Part shown: positions 27,481 through 36,662 of the stretch, piece after piece
Numbering within the stretch: position 1 is the first letter of the stretch
How the letters are laid out: every line of letters starts with the position of its first letter
Notes under the pieces: generated by a model
Database searches by the model: none
What the model was told of the DNA's origin: nothing
The model's input: the letters and a program-made list of their open reading frames with translations, nothing else
NCBI RefSeq assembly: GCF_020873915.1
Contig: NZ_JAHWGP010000022.1
Span: 79,981-143,980 of the forward strand
Reading direction: 5' to 3'
DNA length: 64,000 bases
From: Streptomyces sp. DH5
GTDB taxonomy: Bacteria; Actinomycetota; Actinomycetes; Streptomycetales; Streptomycetaceae
Translations under genes and position numbers: made by a program

Positions 27481-28413
27481 ATGACGCCCGGCAACAACGG
27501 CGCGAGCACGCCCGAGGACGACGACCCGTTCGGCTACCTCTACGCCGACGGGCAGGCCAACGGGGCCCAGCCGCCGTCCGGGGGTTACGGCTACCCGAAC
27601 TCGGTCAACCGGGTGCGGCCGGTCGGAACCCGTCAGTACGGCCAGCAGGCGCCCGCCCCGCAGGCACCGCCGCAGCAGGGCGCCTACGGCCAGCCCAGCG
27701 CCCACTACGCCGCCCCGGAGACCCTGCCGGGCGGCGCCACCACGACCCAGTCGCACCAGCCGTCGCACGGCGGTGGCGGCCGGGGCCGCGGGCCCAACAC
27801 CAAGGGCCTCCTCATCGGCGCGATCGCCGTGGCCGCCGCGGTCGTCATCGGCATCGGCGTCGCCATGCTCGGCGGGGACGACGACGACAAGGGCGGCAAC
27901 CAGGCCGACGCGGGCCCGACGCAGAGCCAGGACGAGGGCAAGCCGAGCCCGTCGGCGAGCGAGGGCGGGGCGGACGAAGAGAAGGCCGAACTGCCCACCA
28001 TCGACGCGAAGGCGCTCCGCCTGGACGGGGGAGCGGCGCTCGCCTCGGACGTCAAGGGCGCGAAGGCCGACGGCGGCGTCTACGTGACGGGCTTCAACGC
28101 GGTGGGTTCCAAGGTCACCTGGACGGTCAACGGCATCAAGGCGGACACCTACCGCTTCTACGCGCGCTACGGCATCCCCGGTGTCGACGCCGACGCCACG
28201 CTGGTCGTCAACGGCAAGCCGGCCTCCCGCCCGCTGAACATGAAGAACTTCGGTGGAACGCCCGAGGGTGACTTCGAAAAGGGCTGGCAGACCACCTGGG
28301 CCAACGTCAACCTGAGCGACGGCACCAACACCATCGAGGTCGTCTGCAACGAGGGCAACAAGTGCAACGCCAACCTCGACCAGTTCTGGCTCGAGGAGGA
28401 GCCGAACGCCTAG
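27481..28413 (+). CDS. Membrane-anchored carbohydrate-binding protein
   Basis: A 310-residue protein. The cytoplasmic N-terminus (1-105) is Pro/Gln/Gly-rich, one TM segment spans about 109-131 (LIGAIAVAAAVVIGIGVAML), then an acidic Asp/Ser linker. The extracellular C-terminus (about 170-310) is a beta-sandwich resembling CBM6/CBM35: VYVTGFNAVGSKVTWTVNG, TYRFYARYGIPG and CNEGNKCNANLDQFWLEEE. It may bind cell-wall or environmental glycans. ATG 27481 follows AGGAGCACCAAGGG. It lies downstream of cdgB, 116 bp away. Confidence 0.8.
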   Translation: MTPGNNGASTPEDDDPFGYLYADGQANGAQPPSGGYGYPNSVNRVRPVGTRQYGQQAPAPQAPPQQGAYGQPSAHYAAPETLPGGATTTQSHQPSHGGGGRGRGPNTKGLLIGAIAVAAAVVIGIGVAMLGGDDDDKGGNQADAGPTQSQDEGKPSPSASEGGADEEKAELPTIDAKALRLDGGAALASDVKGAKADGGVYVTGFNAVGSKVTWTVNGIKADTYRFYARYGIPGVDADATLVVNGKPASRPLNMKNFGGTPEGDFEKGWQTTWANVNLSDGTNTIEVVCNEGNKCNANLDQFWLEEEPNA

Positions 28414-28429
28414 GGGTGTCAGGCACCCC

Positions 28430-29359
28430 CTAGGCCGCGTTCGACTCCCTGGTCACCGTGATGCCCGGCAGCAGCTCCTCGTAGGCGGACCGGTCGAACT
28501 CGCCCGCCACCGGGGAGAGGACCGTCGCCGCGGACAGGGCCACCGCGCGGGACAGTGCGGTCGGCCACGACTGCCGCTCGACCAGGGCGGACAGCAGACC
28601 CGCGACGGCCGAGTCGCCCGCGCCGGTCGGGTTGCCGTGGAGGGGGGCCGGTGGGGCGGCGCTCCAGCGCGAGTCCGGTGTGACCGCGAGGAGGCCCTGC
28701 GCGCCCAGTGAGGCGACCACCGTGCCGGCGCCGCGGCGGCGGGCGTCCTGGGTGGCGCGCAACGGCTCGTGGGAGCCGGTGAGTTCGGCCAGCTCGTCGG
28801 CGTTGGGCTTGAGGACGTCGGGGCGGCCGGCGACCCCCCGGCGCAGCGCGGCGCCGCTGGTGTCCAGGAGCGTCGGGACACCGGCCGCGCGGGCGGTGCG
28901 GAGCAGGCCCGCGTACGCGCCCACCGGGACGCCCGGGGGCAGGCTGCCGCACAGGGCCACCGCCGAGGCCGACTCCAGCAGGTCCTCGTACACCTCCTGG
29001 AACGCCGACCACTCGGCGTGGTGCACGGTGGGGCCGGGCTCGTTGAGCTGGGTGGTGTCGCCGGAGCGCCCGTCGACGACGGCGACGGTGCGCCGGGTCG
29101 TGCCGGCGATCGGGACCAGCGCGTCGGTCAGGTGCGGCACCCCGGTGAGCAGGTCACGCAGGACGCGTCCCGTCGTGCCGCCCGAGAAGCCGGTCACCGT
29201 GACCTCGTGGCCGAGGGCGGCGAGCACCCGGGCCACGTTGACGCCCTTGCCGCCGGGGCGTTCCGTCACCTCGGAGACCCGGTGGGAGGAACCCGCACGC
29301 AGGGACGGTACGCGGTAGGTGATGTCGAGAGCGGTGTTCAGCGTGACCGTGAGGATCAC
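28430..29359 (-). CDS. PfkB-family kinase (1-phosphofructokinase / hexose kinase)
   Basis: ATP-dependent sugar kinase of the ribokinase superfamily. It has 309 residues. It starts ILTVTLNTALDITYRV, typical of 1-phosphofructokinase, with GGKGVNVARVLAALG (substrate loop) and NPTGAGDSAVAGLL (anion hole, catalytic Asp). Whether fructose-1-P, tagatose-6-P or another sugar phosphate is used is not settled. GTG start at 29359. It sits in a run of sugar genes but 120 bp separates it from nagA, so co-transcription is uncertain. Confidence 0.87.
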   Translation of the reverse strand: MILTVTLNTALDITYRVPSLRAGSSHRVSEVTERPGGKGVNVARVLAALGHEVTVTGFSGGTTGRVLRDLLTGVPHLTDALVPIAGTTRRTVAVVDGRSGDTTQLNEPGPTVHHAEWSAFQEVYEDLLESASAVALCGSLPPGVPVGAYAGLLRTARAAGVPTLLDTSGAALRRGVAGRPDVLKPNADELAELTGSHEPLRATQDARRRGAGTVVASLGAQGLLAVTPDSRWSAAPPAPLHGNPTGAGDSAVAGLLSALVERQSWPTALSRAVALSAATVLSPVAGEFDRSAYEELLPGITVTRESNAA

Positions 29360-29479
29360 CGGGCCGACCTCCCCTTTTCGCCTGCGCTTTCGCGTGTCCC
29401 GGGGCCACGATCATGCCAAACGGACGTCGGTCGGCCCACCCCTGGAACCGGCCTCCGTCCGCGGTGGCTGCGGGACGAT

Positions 29480-30625
29480 TCAACCCAGTTGGGGATCGAC
29501 CACCCATTCCCCCCGGCGCATCACGCCCACCAGGTCGAATCCGGCGTCGAGAACCACCAGGTCGGCGTCCTTCCCGGGCTCCAGGGAACCGATCCGGTCG
29601 TCCAGGCCGAGCAGGCGCGCCGGGTTGGCGGAGATCGCCGCGACGACGTCCTCCACGGGCAGTCCGTCCACCGTCACCGCCCGCTTGAAGGCGCGGTCCA
29701 GGGTGAGCGTGGAGCCGGCGATCGAGCCGCCCTCCACCAGCCGGGCCACCCCGTCCGCGACCTCGACCTCCATCGGGCCGAGCATGTAGCGGCCGTCGCC
29801 GAAGCCGGCCGCGTCCATCGCGTCGGTGATGAACGCGACCCGGTCCCGGCCCGCGTGGTGGAAGGCCAGCTGGAGTGCGGCCGGGTGCAGGTGGGTGCCG
29901 TCGTCGATCAGCTCGACGGTGACGCGCTCGTCCTCGAGGAGCGCGGTGATCGGGCCCGGGGCGCGGTGGCCGAGCGGGGGCATCGCGTTGAACAGGTGGG
30001 TGGCGACCGTGGCGCCCGCGTCGATGGCCTGGACCGTCTGCTCGTAGGTGGCGTCCGTGTGCCCGACGGCCGCGATCACACCGTGCTCGGCGAGCAGCCG
30101 GACGGAGTCCAGGCCGCCCGGCAGCTCGGTGGCCAGCGTCATCATCCGCGCCTGCCCGTGCGCCGCGTCGATCAGCTTGCGCACCTCGGCCGGGTCGGGG
30201 TCGCGCAGCAGCTGCTCGTCGTGCGCGCCCTTGCGGCAGGGGGAGATGAACGGCCCTTCGAAGTGGATGCCGGCGATGTCGCCCTGCTGGGCCAGCTCCG
30301 CCAGCATCCCGGCGTGCCGGGCGAGGAAGTCCAGGTCGCCGGTGACGGCGGAGGCGACCAGGGTGGTGGTGCCGTGCGCGCGGTGGGTGCGCACGCCCCG
30401 GAGCACGTCCTCGGCGGTGCCGCTCGCGAAGGACGCACCGCCGCCGCCGTGGTTGTGGATGTCGACGAAGCCCGGGACCAGCCAGTGGCCGGAGGCGTCG
30501 ACCGTCTCGGCGGTGCCGGGTGCCGTGGTGGCGAACCGCGCGCCCTCGACGATCACGCGGCCGTCGTCCACGGTCCCGGTGGGCAGGACCACCCGGGCAC
30601 CGGCGAGAACCTTGGTGGGGGCCAT
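29480..30625 (-). CDS. nagA: N-acetylglucosamine-6-phosphate deacetylase
   Basis: Deacetylates GlcNAc-6-P to glucosamine-6-P, a main effector of the DasR repressor. It has 381 residues of the amidohydrolase fold: PGFVDIHNHGGGGASF (metal-site histidines), GIHFEGPFISP with the metal-binding Glu, AVGHTDATYEQ and the catalytic Asp in FITDAMDAAG. The ATG at 30625 overlaps the nagK stop (TGATG), so they form one operon. Confidence 0.95.
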   Translation of the reverse strand: MAPTKVLAGARVVLPTGTVDDGRVIVEGARFATTAPGTAETVDASGHWLVPGFVDIHNHGGGGASFASGTAEDVLRGVRTHRAHGTTTLVASAVTGDLDFLARHAGMLAELAQQGDIAGIHFEGPFISPCRKGAHDEQLLRDPDPAEVRKLIDAAHGQARMMTLATELPGGLDSVRLLAEHGVIAAVGHTDATYEQTVQAIDAGATVATHLFNAMPPLGHRAPGPITALLEDERVTVELIDDGTHLHPAALQLAFHHAGRDRVAFITDAMDAAGFGDGRYMLGPMEVEVADGVARLVEGGSIAGSTLTLDRAFKRAVTVDGLPVEDVVAAISANPARLLGLDDRIGSLEPGKDADLVVLDAGFDLVGVMRRGEWVVDPQLG

Positions 30626-31632
30626 CAGGTGGTTACCTCCGACGGGTCAGTGGGGTCAGTGCGGTCAGTGGGGTCGGCGGGGTAGGTGAGGCCGGGTCCG
30701 GCGGGGCCGGTGGTGTCGTCGATCAGGTCCCAGGCGAGCAGCCCCGCGCCCAGGCATCCCGCGGTGTCCCCGAGGGCCGCGGGCACCAGGGACGGCAGCT
30801 TCTGGAAGGTGACCCGCCGCCGGACGGCCTCCCGCAGCGGTGTGAACAAGGTTTCCCCCGCCTCGGCGAGCCCGCCACCGACGATCAGTACGCGGGGGTC
30901 CAGCAGGGTGAGCGCGGTGACCAGTCCGTCGGCGAGCGCGTCCACCGCCTCCCGCCACACCTGACGGGCCCGGGCGTCACCGGATTCGACGGCCTTCGCG
31001 CAGTCCGCCGCGTCCGCGCCCGGGTCGCCGCAGGCCGCCGCCCATGCCTCGCTCACCGCCGCCGCGGACGCGAACCGCTCCAGGCAGCCGCGCTGCCCGC
31101 AGGGGCAGGGGGCGCCCCCGGGTCGCACGACGATGTGGCCGATCTCGCCCGCGAAACCGTGCGCGCCCGCCTCCACCCGGCCGTCGATGCCGATGGCGCC
31201 CGCGATCCCGGTGCCCAGCGGTACGAAGAGGAAGCGGTCGGTGCCCCGGCCGGCTCCGATGCGTCCCTCGGCGAGGCCGCCGGTGCGCACGTCGTGGCCG
31301 AGGGCGACGGGGAGGCCGCCGAGCCGCTCGGTGAGCAGCGTCCGCAGCGGGACGTCGCGCCAGCCGAGGTTGACCGCGTGGACGGCGACGCCCTCCGCCT
31401 CGTCGACGATCCCGGGGACGGCGACACCGGCGGCGGACGCGGCTTCACCGAGCTGGCCGACGCCGTGGGCGCGCAGTTCGGCCGCGAAGTCGAGGATGCC
31501 CGCGACGACCGCGTCCGGGCCGCGTTCGCGGCCGGTGGGCCGGCGGGCCCGGTGCAGCAGCTCGCCGTCCGCCCCGACCAGGGCGGCCTTCATCCCGGTG
31601 CCGCCCACGTCGAGGGCGATGACATGTTTCAC
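30625..31632 (-). CDS. nagK: ROK-family N-acetylglucosamine kinase
   Basis: Phosphorylates GlcNAc with ATP, feeding NagA. It has about 335 residues from GTG 31632 (VKHVIALDVGGT); a longer start at 31659 is possible but lies against the operator. ATP-binding DVGGTGMKAALV, catalytic GHDVRTGGLAEG, and the ROK signature with zinc-binding CPCGQRGCLERFAS are all present. The C-terminus has a short DPTDRTDPTDPS repeat. First gene of the nagK-nagA operon, with DasR-type sites at its promoter. Confidence 0.93.
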   Translation of the reverse strand: MKHVIALDVGGTGMKAALVGADGELLHRARRPTGRERGPDAVVAGILDFAAELRAHGVGQLGEAASAAGVAVPGIVDEAEGVAVHAVNLGWRDVPLRTLLTERLGGLPVALGHDVRTGGLAEGRIGAGRGTDRFLFVPLGTGIAGAIGIDGRVEAGAHGFAGEIGHIVVRPGGAPCPCGQRGCLERFASAAAVSEAWAAACGDPGADAADCAKAVESGDARARQVWREAVDALADGLVTALTLLDPRVLIVGGGLAEAGETLFTPLREAVRRRVTFQKLPSLVPAALGDTAGCLGAGLLAWDLIDDTTGPAGPGLTYPADPTDRTDPTDPSEVTT

Positions 31633-31660
31633 GGGGAACAGTGTGGACCGGCGACCCACA

Positions 31661-31676
31661 AGAGGTCTAGTCCACT
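31661..31676. promoter_or_regulatory. DasR responsive element (dre)-like site 1
   Basis: AGAGGTCTAGTCCACT matches the dre palindrome AGTGGTCTAGACCACT at 14 of 16 positions. It lies directly upstream of nagK and between it and the divergent solute-binding gene. Confidence 0.8.
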
Positions 31677-31678
31677 TG

Positions 31679-31694
31679 CATGGTGTAGACCTTA
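31679..31694. promoter_or_regulatory. DasR responsive element-like site 2
   Basis: CATGGTGTAGACCTTA matches the same consensus at 10 of 16 positions, with the TGGTNTAGACC core intact. It is 18 bp from site 1, so two DasR dimers could bind side by side. Confidence 0.6.
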
Positions 31695-31751
31695 TTCCGA
31701 TTATCGAAAAGTTTCGGGACGGCGCGGGGCGCCGGGACAGGGGCAGGGCAC

Positions 31752-33029
31752 GTGCAGCGGCGGGTCGGGACGAGGACGATCGCGGCGGTGTCCGCGCTGG
31801 GACTGACGGGAGTCCTCGGCGGATGCGGAACCGGTGGCGGGTCGTCCGACGTGACGCTGACCCTCGTCGCCGCCGACTACGGCGACAGCGCGGCCAACAG
31901 CTCCAAGAAGTACTGGGCCGACCTGGTCGAGCGGTACGAGGCCGACCACCCCGGAGTGAGGATCGAGGTCAGCGTCCACTCCTGGAACGACGTCGACCGC
32001 GAGGTCAAGGAGATGGTCGACGCCGGTGACGCGCCGGACATGGCGCAGATCGGCGCGTACGCCGACTACGCGGCCGAGGGCAAGCTCTACAGGGCCGGCG
32101 ACCTGCTCTCCATACCCGTCCAGGCCGACTTCCTCTCCCAGTTCGCCGAGGCGGGCCAGGTCGACGGCGTCCAGTACGGCATGCCGTTCGCCGCGTCCAC
32201 GCGCATGCTGTTCTACAACAAGGACCTGTTCGCCGAGGCCGGCCTCACCCCGCCGGCCACCTGGGACGACATCGCCGAGAACGCCGCGGCGCTCGACGCG
32301 AAGGGCGTGAAGTACCCCTACGCGCTGCCGCTCGGCCCGGAGGAGGCGCAGGCCGAGACGATGCAGTGGCTGCTCAGCGGCGACGGCGGCTACACCGACC
32401 TCGGCGGCAGCTACGGCATCGACTCCACGGAGAACGTCACGACCTTCACCTGGCTGCGGGACGAACTGGTCGGCAAGGGCCTCACCGGTCCCGTCGAGCC
32501 GGGCGAGCTCGACCGGGCCGAGGCGTTCGAGGCGTTCGCCGCCGGCGAGGTCGGCATGCTCAACGGGCATCCCTCGCTGATGGAGACGGCCGGGAAGAAG
32601 GGCGTGAGGTACGGCATGGTGCCGACGCCGGGCGTGGACGGCGTGAGCGGGTCCGCGCTCGGCGTCGCCGACTGGATGACGGCCTTCGACGAGAACGGCC
32701 ACCGCGACCAGGTCGGCGACTTCCTCGACTTCGTCTACAGCGAGGAGAACGTCCTGAAGTTCTCCCGCGAGTACAACCTGCTGCCGGTCACCGGGTCCGC
32801 GTCCCGGGCGATGGCCGCCGGCGGGCAGGACGAGGACCTCCAGCCGTTCCTGGACCAGCTGCCGACCTCGGAGCTCTACCCGGTCGGCAAGACCTCCTGG
32901 GCGGCGGTCAACGCGGCGGTCAAGAAGCAGATCGGCAAGGCGGTGACGCGCGGCGGCAGCCCCGCCGGGGTGCTGGGCGGGCTCCAGGCGGCGGCTTCAC
33001 GGGCGGAGAGCGCGGAGCGGGCGGAGTAG
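31752..33029 (+). CDS. Sugar ABC transporter substrate-binding lipoprotein (orphan)
   Basis: A 425-residue family 1 extracellular solute-binding protein. The signal peptide ends in lipobox LGGC (Cys25). The mature part has the MalE/UgpB-like pattern WADLVERYEADHPGVRIEV, MLFYNKDLFAEAGLTPPATWDD and EAFEAFAAGEVGMLNG. No permease genes follow, so it must share membrane components or act as a sensor; the MsiK-type ATPase at 15578 could power such a system. It is divergent from nagK with dre sites between, suggesting an amino-sugar ligand. GTG start at 31752. Confidence 0.88.
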   Translation: MQRRVGTRTIAAVSALGLTGVLGGCGTGGGSSDVTLTLVAADYGDSAANSSKKYWADLVERYEADHPGVRIEVSVHSWNDVDREVKEMVDAGDAPDMAQIGAYADYAAEGKLYRAGDLLSIPVQADFLSQFAEAGQVDGVQYGMPFAASTRMLFYNKDLFAEAGLTPPATWDDIAENAAALDAKGVKYPYALPLGPEEAQAETMQWLLSGDGGYTDLGGSYGIDSTENVTTFTWLRDELVGKGLTGPVEPGELDRAEAFEAFAAGEVGMLNGHPSLMETAGKKGVRYGMVPTPGVDGVSGSALGVADWMTAFDENGHRDQVGDFLDFVYSEENVLKFSREYNLLPVTGSASRAMAAGGQDEDLQPFLDQLPTSELYPVGKTSWAAVNAAVKKQIGKAVTRGGSPAGVLGGLQAAASRAESAERAE

Positions 33030-33039
33030 CCTGCGGGGC

Positions 33040-33288
33040 ATGGAGCAGGGGGATGCCGAAGAGGACGGACTGGGCCGGCGGGAGCGGGACATCCTCGCGC
33101 TGGAGCGCCGGGGGTTCGCCGCGCCCGGGGTGAAGGAGCGGGCGATCCGGGAGGAGCTGGGGCTGGCGCCGGTGCGGTACTTCCAGCTGCTGAACGCCTT
33201 GCTGGACGATCCGCGGGCGCTGGCCCACGACCCGGTGACGGTCAACCGGCTGCGCCGGATACGGGAGCGGCGGCGCGCGGAGCGGTGA
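33040..33288 (+). CDS. DUF3263 protein
   Basis: An 82-residue protein of the actinobacterial DUF3263 family: RRERDILALERRGFAAPGVKERAIREEL, ALGLAPVRYFQLLN and ALAHDPVTVNRLRRIRERR. The predicted helices resemble a sigma-region or HTH fold, and DNA binding is possible but unproved. ATG 33040 is 10 bp after the solute-binding gene stop, so they are co-transcribed. Confidence 0.85.
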   Translation: MEQGDAEEDGLGRRERDILALERRGFAAPGVKERAIREELGLAPVRYFQLLNALLDDPRALAHDPVTVNRLRRIRERRRAER

Positions 33289-33330
33289 GTGCGCGTGGTT
33301 CCGGGCACCGGCGTGTTCCGCCCCCGCCGC

Positions 33331-33436
33331 CCTTACCCGTCCCGCCCCTGGGGCTGCGCCCCGGACCCCTTCGGCCCTGAACGGGCCTCGTCCTCGAACG
33401 CCGGACGGGCTGCCTCCGGCCCCTCCGGCGTTCGAG
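33331..33436. repeat. Dispersed Streptomyces repeat with a terminator-like hairpin
   Basis: The sequence CCTGGGGCTGCGCCCCGG (33345-33362) and the arms CTCGAACGCCGGA (33393-33405) and TCCGGCGTTCGAG (33424-33436) are typical of a repeat widely seen between Streptomyces genes. The 13-bp hairpin separates DUF3263 from convergent otsB and can terminate both. Confidence 0.75.
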
Positions 33437-33439
33437 CCG

Positions 33440-34303
33440 TCAGGGCAGGCGGGCCGCGAGGGCGTGCAGCAGGCGTACGACGCCGGGCGGGCCGTCGGTC
33501 ACCACGTCCGCGCGTTCGCGCAGTTCCGTGACCTCCTCGCTGCCGCTGCAGACGAGGAGGCCGGGGGTTCCGGTGGCGCGGAGTTTGTCGACGGCGGTGA
33601 AGGCGGCGAGGTCGCCGAGGTCGTCGCCGGCGTAGAGGACCGCGCCGGCGCCGATCTCCCGGGCGTACTCCATGAGGGCGACGCCCTTGTCCATGCCGGG
33701 CGGGCGCAGTTCCAGGACCATGCGGCCGGGCTCGACGACGAGGCCGTGCCGGGTGGCGAGGTCGGTCAGCGGCTCGCGCAGGGCCTCGAAGGCGGCCTGC
33801 GGATCGGCGGCCCTGCGGGTGTGGACGGCCACCGCCCGGCCGCCCTTCTCCTCGATCCAGGTGCCCTGCCAGGCGCCGAACCGGTCCAGCAGACCCGGCA
33901 GTTCCGCGCGGGCGGCGGCGACGCCGGGGTGCGGGGCGGGGGCGGTGACGGTGCCCGTCACGGCGTCCCAGCGCTCGGCCCCGTAGTGGCCGAGGACGAC
34001 GAGGTGTTCCAGTCCGGGGACGCCCGCGAAGCCGCCGTGGCGGACCGCGACGCCCGCCGGGCGGCCGGTGACGACCGCGACCGCGGCCACCTTCGGGGCG
34101 AGCGCGGCGAGCGCGGGCACCGCGTCGGGGTGCGCGCGGGCCTGCTCCGGGTCGGGCACGATCGGCGCGAGCGTCCCGTCGAAGTCGAGCCCGATCAGCG
34201 CCCTGTCCGGGTGGGAGAGCAGCGCGTCGAGACCCTCCCGCCCGGCCGGTGTGGCGGGCGTCGGCAGGGCGCTCGGGTCCGTGGAATCCGTGTGGCTGGC
34301 CAT
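33440..34303 (-). CDS. otsB: Trehalose-6-phosphate phosphatase
   Basis: Dephosphorylates trehalose-6-P to trehalose. It has 287 residues, HAD superfamily: motif I LIGLDFDGTLAPI with nucleophile Asp, motif II VTGRPAG, motif III Lys in GMDKGVAL, and motif IV LYAGDDLGDLAAF. It follows otsA on the same strand, with a 56-bp gap, so the pair makes trehalose from UDP-glucose and glucose-6-P. Confidence 0.94.
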   Translation of the reverse strand: MASHTDSTDPSALPTPATPAGREGLDALLSHPDRALIGLDFDGTLAPIVPDPEQARAHPDAVPALAALAPKVAAVAVVTGRPAGVAVRHGGFAGVPGLEHLVVLGHYGAERWDAVTGTVTAPAPHPGVAAARAELPGLLDRFGAWQGTWIEEKGGRAVAVHTRRAADPQAAFEALREPLTDLATRHGLVVEPGRMVLELRPPGMDKGVALMEYAREIGAGAVLYAGDDLGDLAAFTAVDKLRATGTPGLLVCSGSEEVTELRERADVVTDGPPGVVRLLHALAARLP

Positions 34304-34359
34304 ACGCCCAACCTATCCACGGTCGTCCCCTCGCACGCCTGCCCGGTCGGCCATACCGG

Positions 34360-35763
34360 TCAGGCGGGCGCCGGACCGTCCCGCAGCGCGTTCAGCTGGT
34401 CCAGGAACCAGCGGGCCGGGGGGAGGGCGGTCGCCGACGCGGCCAGGCGTTCGGTGCGGTCGGCGCGGTCGTCCGGGCCCATCGTCAGGGCCTGGTGCAG
34501 GGCGCGGGCGGTCTCCATGACGTCGTAGGGGTTGACCGTGATCGCGTCCTCGCCCAGTTCCTCGTGGGCGCCCGCCTCCCGCGACAGCACCAGCGCGCAG
34601 CCCGCGTCGGAGACCACCGGTACCTCCTTGGCGACCAGGTTCATGCCGTCGCGGATGGGGTTGACCAGGGCCACGTCCGCCAGCCGGTACGCGGCGAGCG
34701 AGCGCGCGAAGTCGTCCCTGACGTGGAGGACGACCGGCCGCCAGTCCGCGGTGCCGTACCGCTCGTTGATCTCCTCCGCGACCCGCTGCACCTCGGCGGT
34801 GTAGTCGCGGTACACGGCGAGGTCCTGCCGGGAGGGGTAGGCGAAGGCGACGTGCACGACGCGTTCGCGCCACTCGGGACGGTCCTCCAGGAGCTGCCGG
34901 TACGCCAGCAGTCCGCGCACGATGTTCTTGGACAGCTCGGTGCGGTCGACCCGGACGATCGTCCGGCGCCCCTCGCCGATCTCCTCCCGGAGCGCGGTGA
35001 TCCGCTCCTCGACGTCCGCCTCGTGGGCGCGGGCGCGCAGGAAGTCGGCGTCGGCGCCCAGGCCGTGCACCCCGATCTCCGTGTCCCCGGGCCCGCCCGC
35101 GAACCGCTCGCAGCACGCGGTGAACGCGTCCGCCCAGCGGTGGGTGAGGAAGCCGAGCCGGTCGGCGCCGAGCATCCCGCGCAGCACCTGCCGCGCGATG
35201 TCGTCGGGCAGCATCGCGAAGTACTCCGGCGGCGCCCACGGGGTGTGCGAGAAGTGCCCGATGCGCAGGTCGGGGCGGAGCTCGCGGAGCATCCCGGGGA
35301 CGAGGGTGAGGTGGTAGTCCTGCACCAGGACGGCCGCGCCCCGCGCCGCCTCCTCGGCCAGCGCCTCGGCGAACGCGCGGTTGAAGCTCTCGTACGACGC
35401 CCACTGGCGGCGGAACCCGGCGTCGAAGACCGGTTCCAGGGGTGTCTGGTACAGCATGTGGTGCACGAACCACAGCACCGAGTTGGCGATGCCGTTGTAC
35501 GCGTCCGCGTGCACGTCCGCCGGGATGTCCAGCATCCGCACGCCGTCCTCGCCGGCCCCGCGCCGCACGGCCTCGCGGTCGCCGTCGGACAGGGCCGAGC
35601 ACACCCACAGCGCGCCCGCCTCGGGGCCGATCGCCGAGAGGCCGGACACGAGCCCGCCCCCGCCCCGTTTGGTCCGCAGCGACCCGTCGTCCGCGACCTC
35701 GTACGAGACCGGCCCCCGGTTGGAGGCGACCAGCACCTGAGCAGCACCGAAGCTTGAAGCCAT
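34360..35763 (-). CDS. otsA: Trehalose-6-phosphate synthase
   Basis: GT20 glycosyltransferase joining UDP-glucose and glucose-6-P. It has 467 residues from ATG 35763 ([20 protein letters not shown]); a TTG start 9 bp upstream is unnecessary. Motifs seen: VASNRGPVS with the glucose-6-P Arg, [15 protein letters not shown] with catalytic His, [15 protein letters not shown] (R...K phosphate-binding pair), and [16 protein letters not shown], a GT20 hallmark. Trehalose protects spores in Streptomyces. Confidence 0.95.
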   Translation of the reverse strand: MASSFGAAQVLVASNRGPVSYEVADDGSLRTKRGGGGLVSGLSAIGPEAGALWVCSALSDGDREAVRRGAGEDGVRMLDIPADVHADAYNGIANSVLWFVHHMLYQTPLEPVFDAGFRRQWASYESFNRAFAEALAEEAARGAAVLVQDYHLTLVPGMLRELRPDLRIGHFSHTPWAPPEYFAMLPDDIARQVLRGMLGADRLGFLTHRWADAFTACCERFAGGPGDTEIGVHGLGADADFLRARAHEADVEERITALREEIGEGRRTIVRVDRTELSKNIVRGLLAYRQLLEDRPEWRERVVHVAFAYPSRQDLAVYRDYTAEVQRVAEEINERYGTADWRPVVLHVRDDFARSLAAYRLADVALVNPIRDGMNLVAKEVPVVSDAGCALVLSREAGAHEELGEDAITVNPYDVMETARALHQALTMGPDDRADRTERLAASATALPPARWFLDQLNALRDGPAPA

Positions 35764-35907
35764 ACGCCTCAACCTAGCCAGGCCCCCGGGGCCTCAAACG
35801 TGTCACCGCGTCACGCCGGCGACGATTCGGCCGCGCCCCTTGTGGAGGAGTTGTGGACGGTATGAAGATGTGCGGTGCACATTTCAACTATTCGGGGGGT
35901 GGGTGCG

Positions 35908-36588
35908 ATGCGGATACGCATGCCCGGAGGCGTTCGCGGACTGACCGGTACGACGGCGATGATCGCGGTCTGCGCGCTCGGCCTGGCCGGCTGCGGGGAC
36001 GGGGACAGCGGCACGGAGGGCGCGGCGAAACCGCCCGTGGCGGCCACCACGACGGCGCAGAGCGGCAGCCCCGCCCCTGAGCCGTCCGCCACCACGCGGA
36101 CGCCGACCCCGACACCGACACCCACCCCGACGCCCGTCACGTTGTCCGACCACACGGGCGGGCGCGTCGGGACGGCCGTCGCCGCGGCGCAGAAGGCCGG
36201 CCTCGGCTACACCGTCCGCCTGGAGGGCACCGGCCGCGAGGCGTCCTCCTGGGGCGCGGGCGAGAAGGTCTGCGAGCAGACCGACGCGTCGGACGGCGTG
36301 ACCTTCACCGTCGCGCGCGACGGCCGCGACTGCGGCGGGCGCCTGCTGCACACCCCGAAGCCCACCCCGACCCCGCAGCCGGCGCGGACCCGGGACACGG
36401 GCGGCACCGGAGGAGGCGGCACCGCCGGCTGCGAACTCACCAGCCCGGCCGGGAACTGCTACGCCGACGGCCAGTTCTGCGCCGCCAAGCACCGGGGACT
36501 GAGCACCCACGGCCGCGGCGGCGAGTACCTGACCTGCTCCCTCGACTCCGGCGGCAGGTGGCGCTGGTCGGACGGCGTCGCCGGCTGA
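35908..36588 (+). CDS. Secreted lipoprotein of unknown function
   Basis: A 226-residue lipoprotein from ATG 35908, preceded by GGGGGGTGGG. The signal ends LAGC (Cys29). A Thr-Pro repeat linker (TPTPTPTPTPTPV, about 76-88) precedes a PASTA-like segment (LSDHTGGRVGTAVAAAQKAGL). After a second TPTP linker comes a Cys-rich domain CELTSPAGNCYADGQFC ... YLTCSLDSGGRWRW. Four close cysteines could form disulfides. The arrangement resembles excalibur-like or DUF3761-like modules, but I do not assign it. Confidence 0.7.
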   Translation: MRIRMPGGVRGLTGTTAMIAVCALGLAGCGDGDSGTEGAAKPPVAATTTAQSGSPAPEPSATTRTPTPTPTPTPTPVTLSDHTGGRVGTAVAAAQKAGLGYTVRLEGTGREASSWGAGEKVCEQTDASDGVTFTVARDGRDCGGRLLHTPKPTPTPQPARTRDTGGTGGGGTAGCELTSPAGNCYADGQFCAAKHRGLSTHGRGGEYLTCSLDSGGRWRWSDGVAG

Positions 36589-36662
36589 CGGCCGGGATCC
36601 GGTGCGGTGCGGTGCGCCGGGCCGGGCCGCCCGGCGCCCCGTGCCGTGCCGTGCCGTGCGGA
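36589..36662. other. Short GC-rich repeats between convergent genes
   Basis: Five-base repeats (GGTGC three times, GTGCC four times) flank a CCGGGCCGGGCC GC-rich core that could form a terminator hairpin between the lipoprotein gene and gpgS. Confidence 0.5.

Noticed and set aside
31752-33288. Complete ABC sugar transporter operon
   Set aside because: Only the binding protein is present; the next gene is DUF3263 and no permeases occur.
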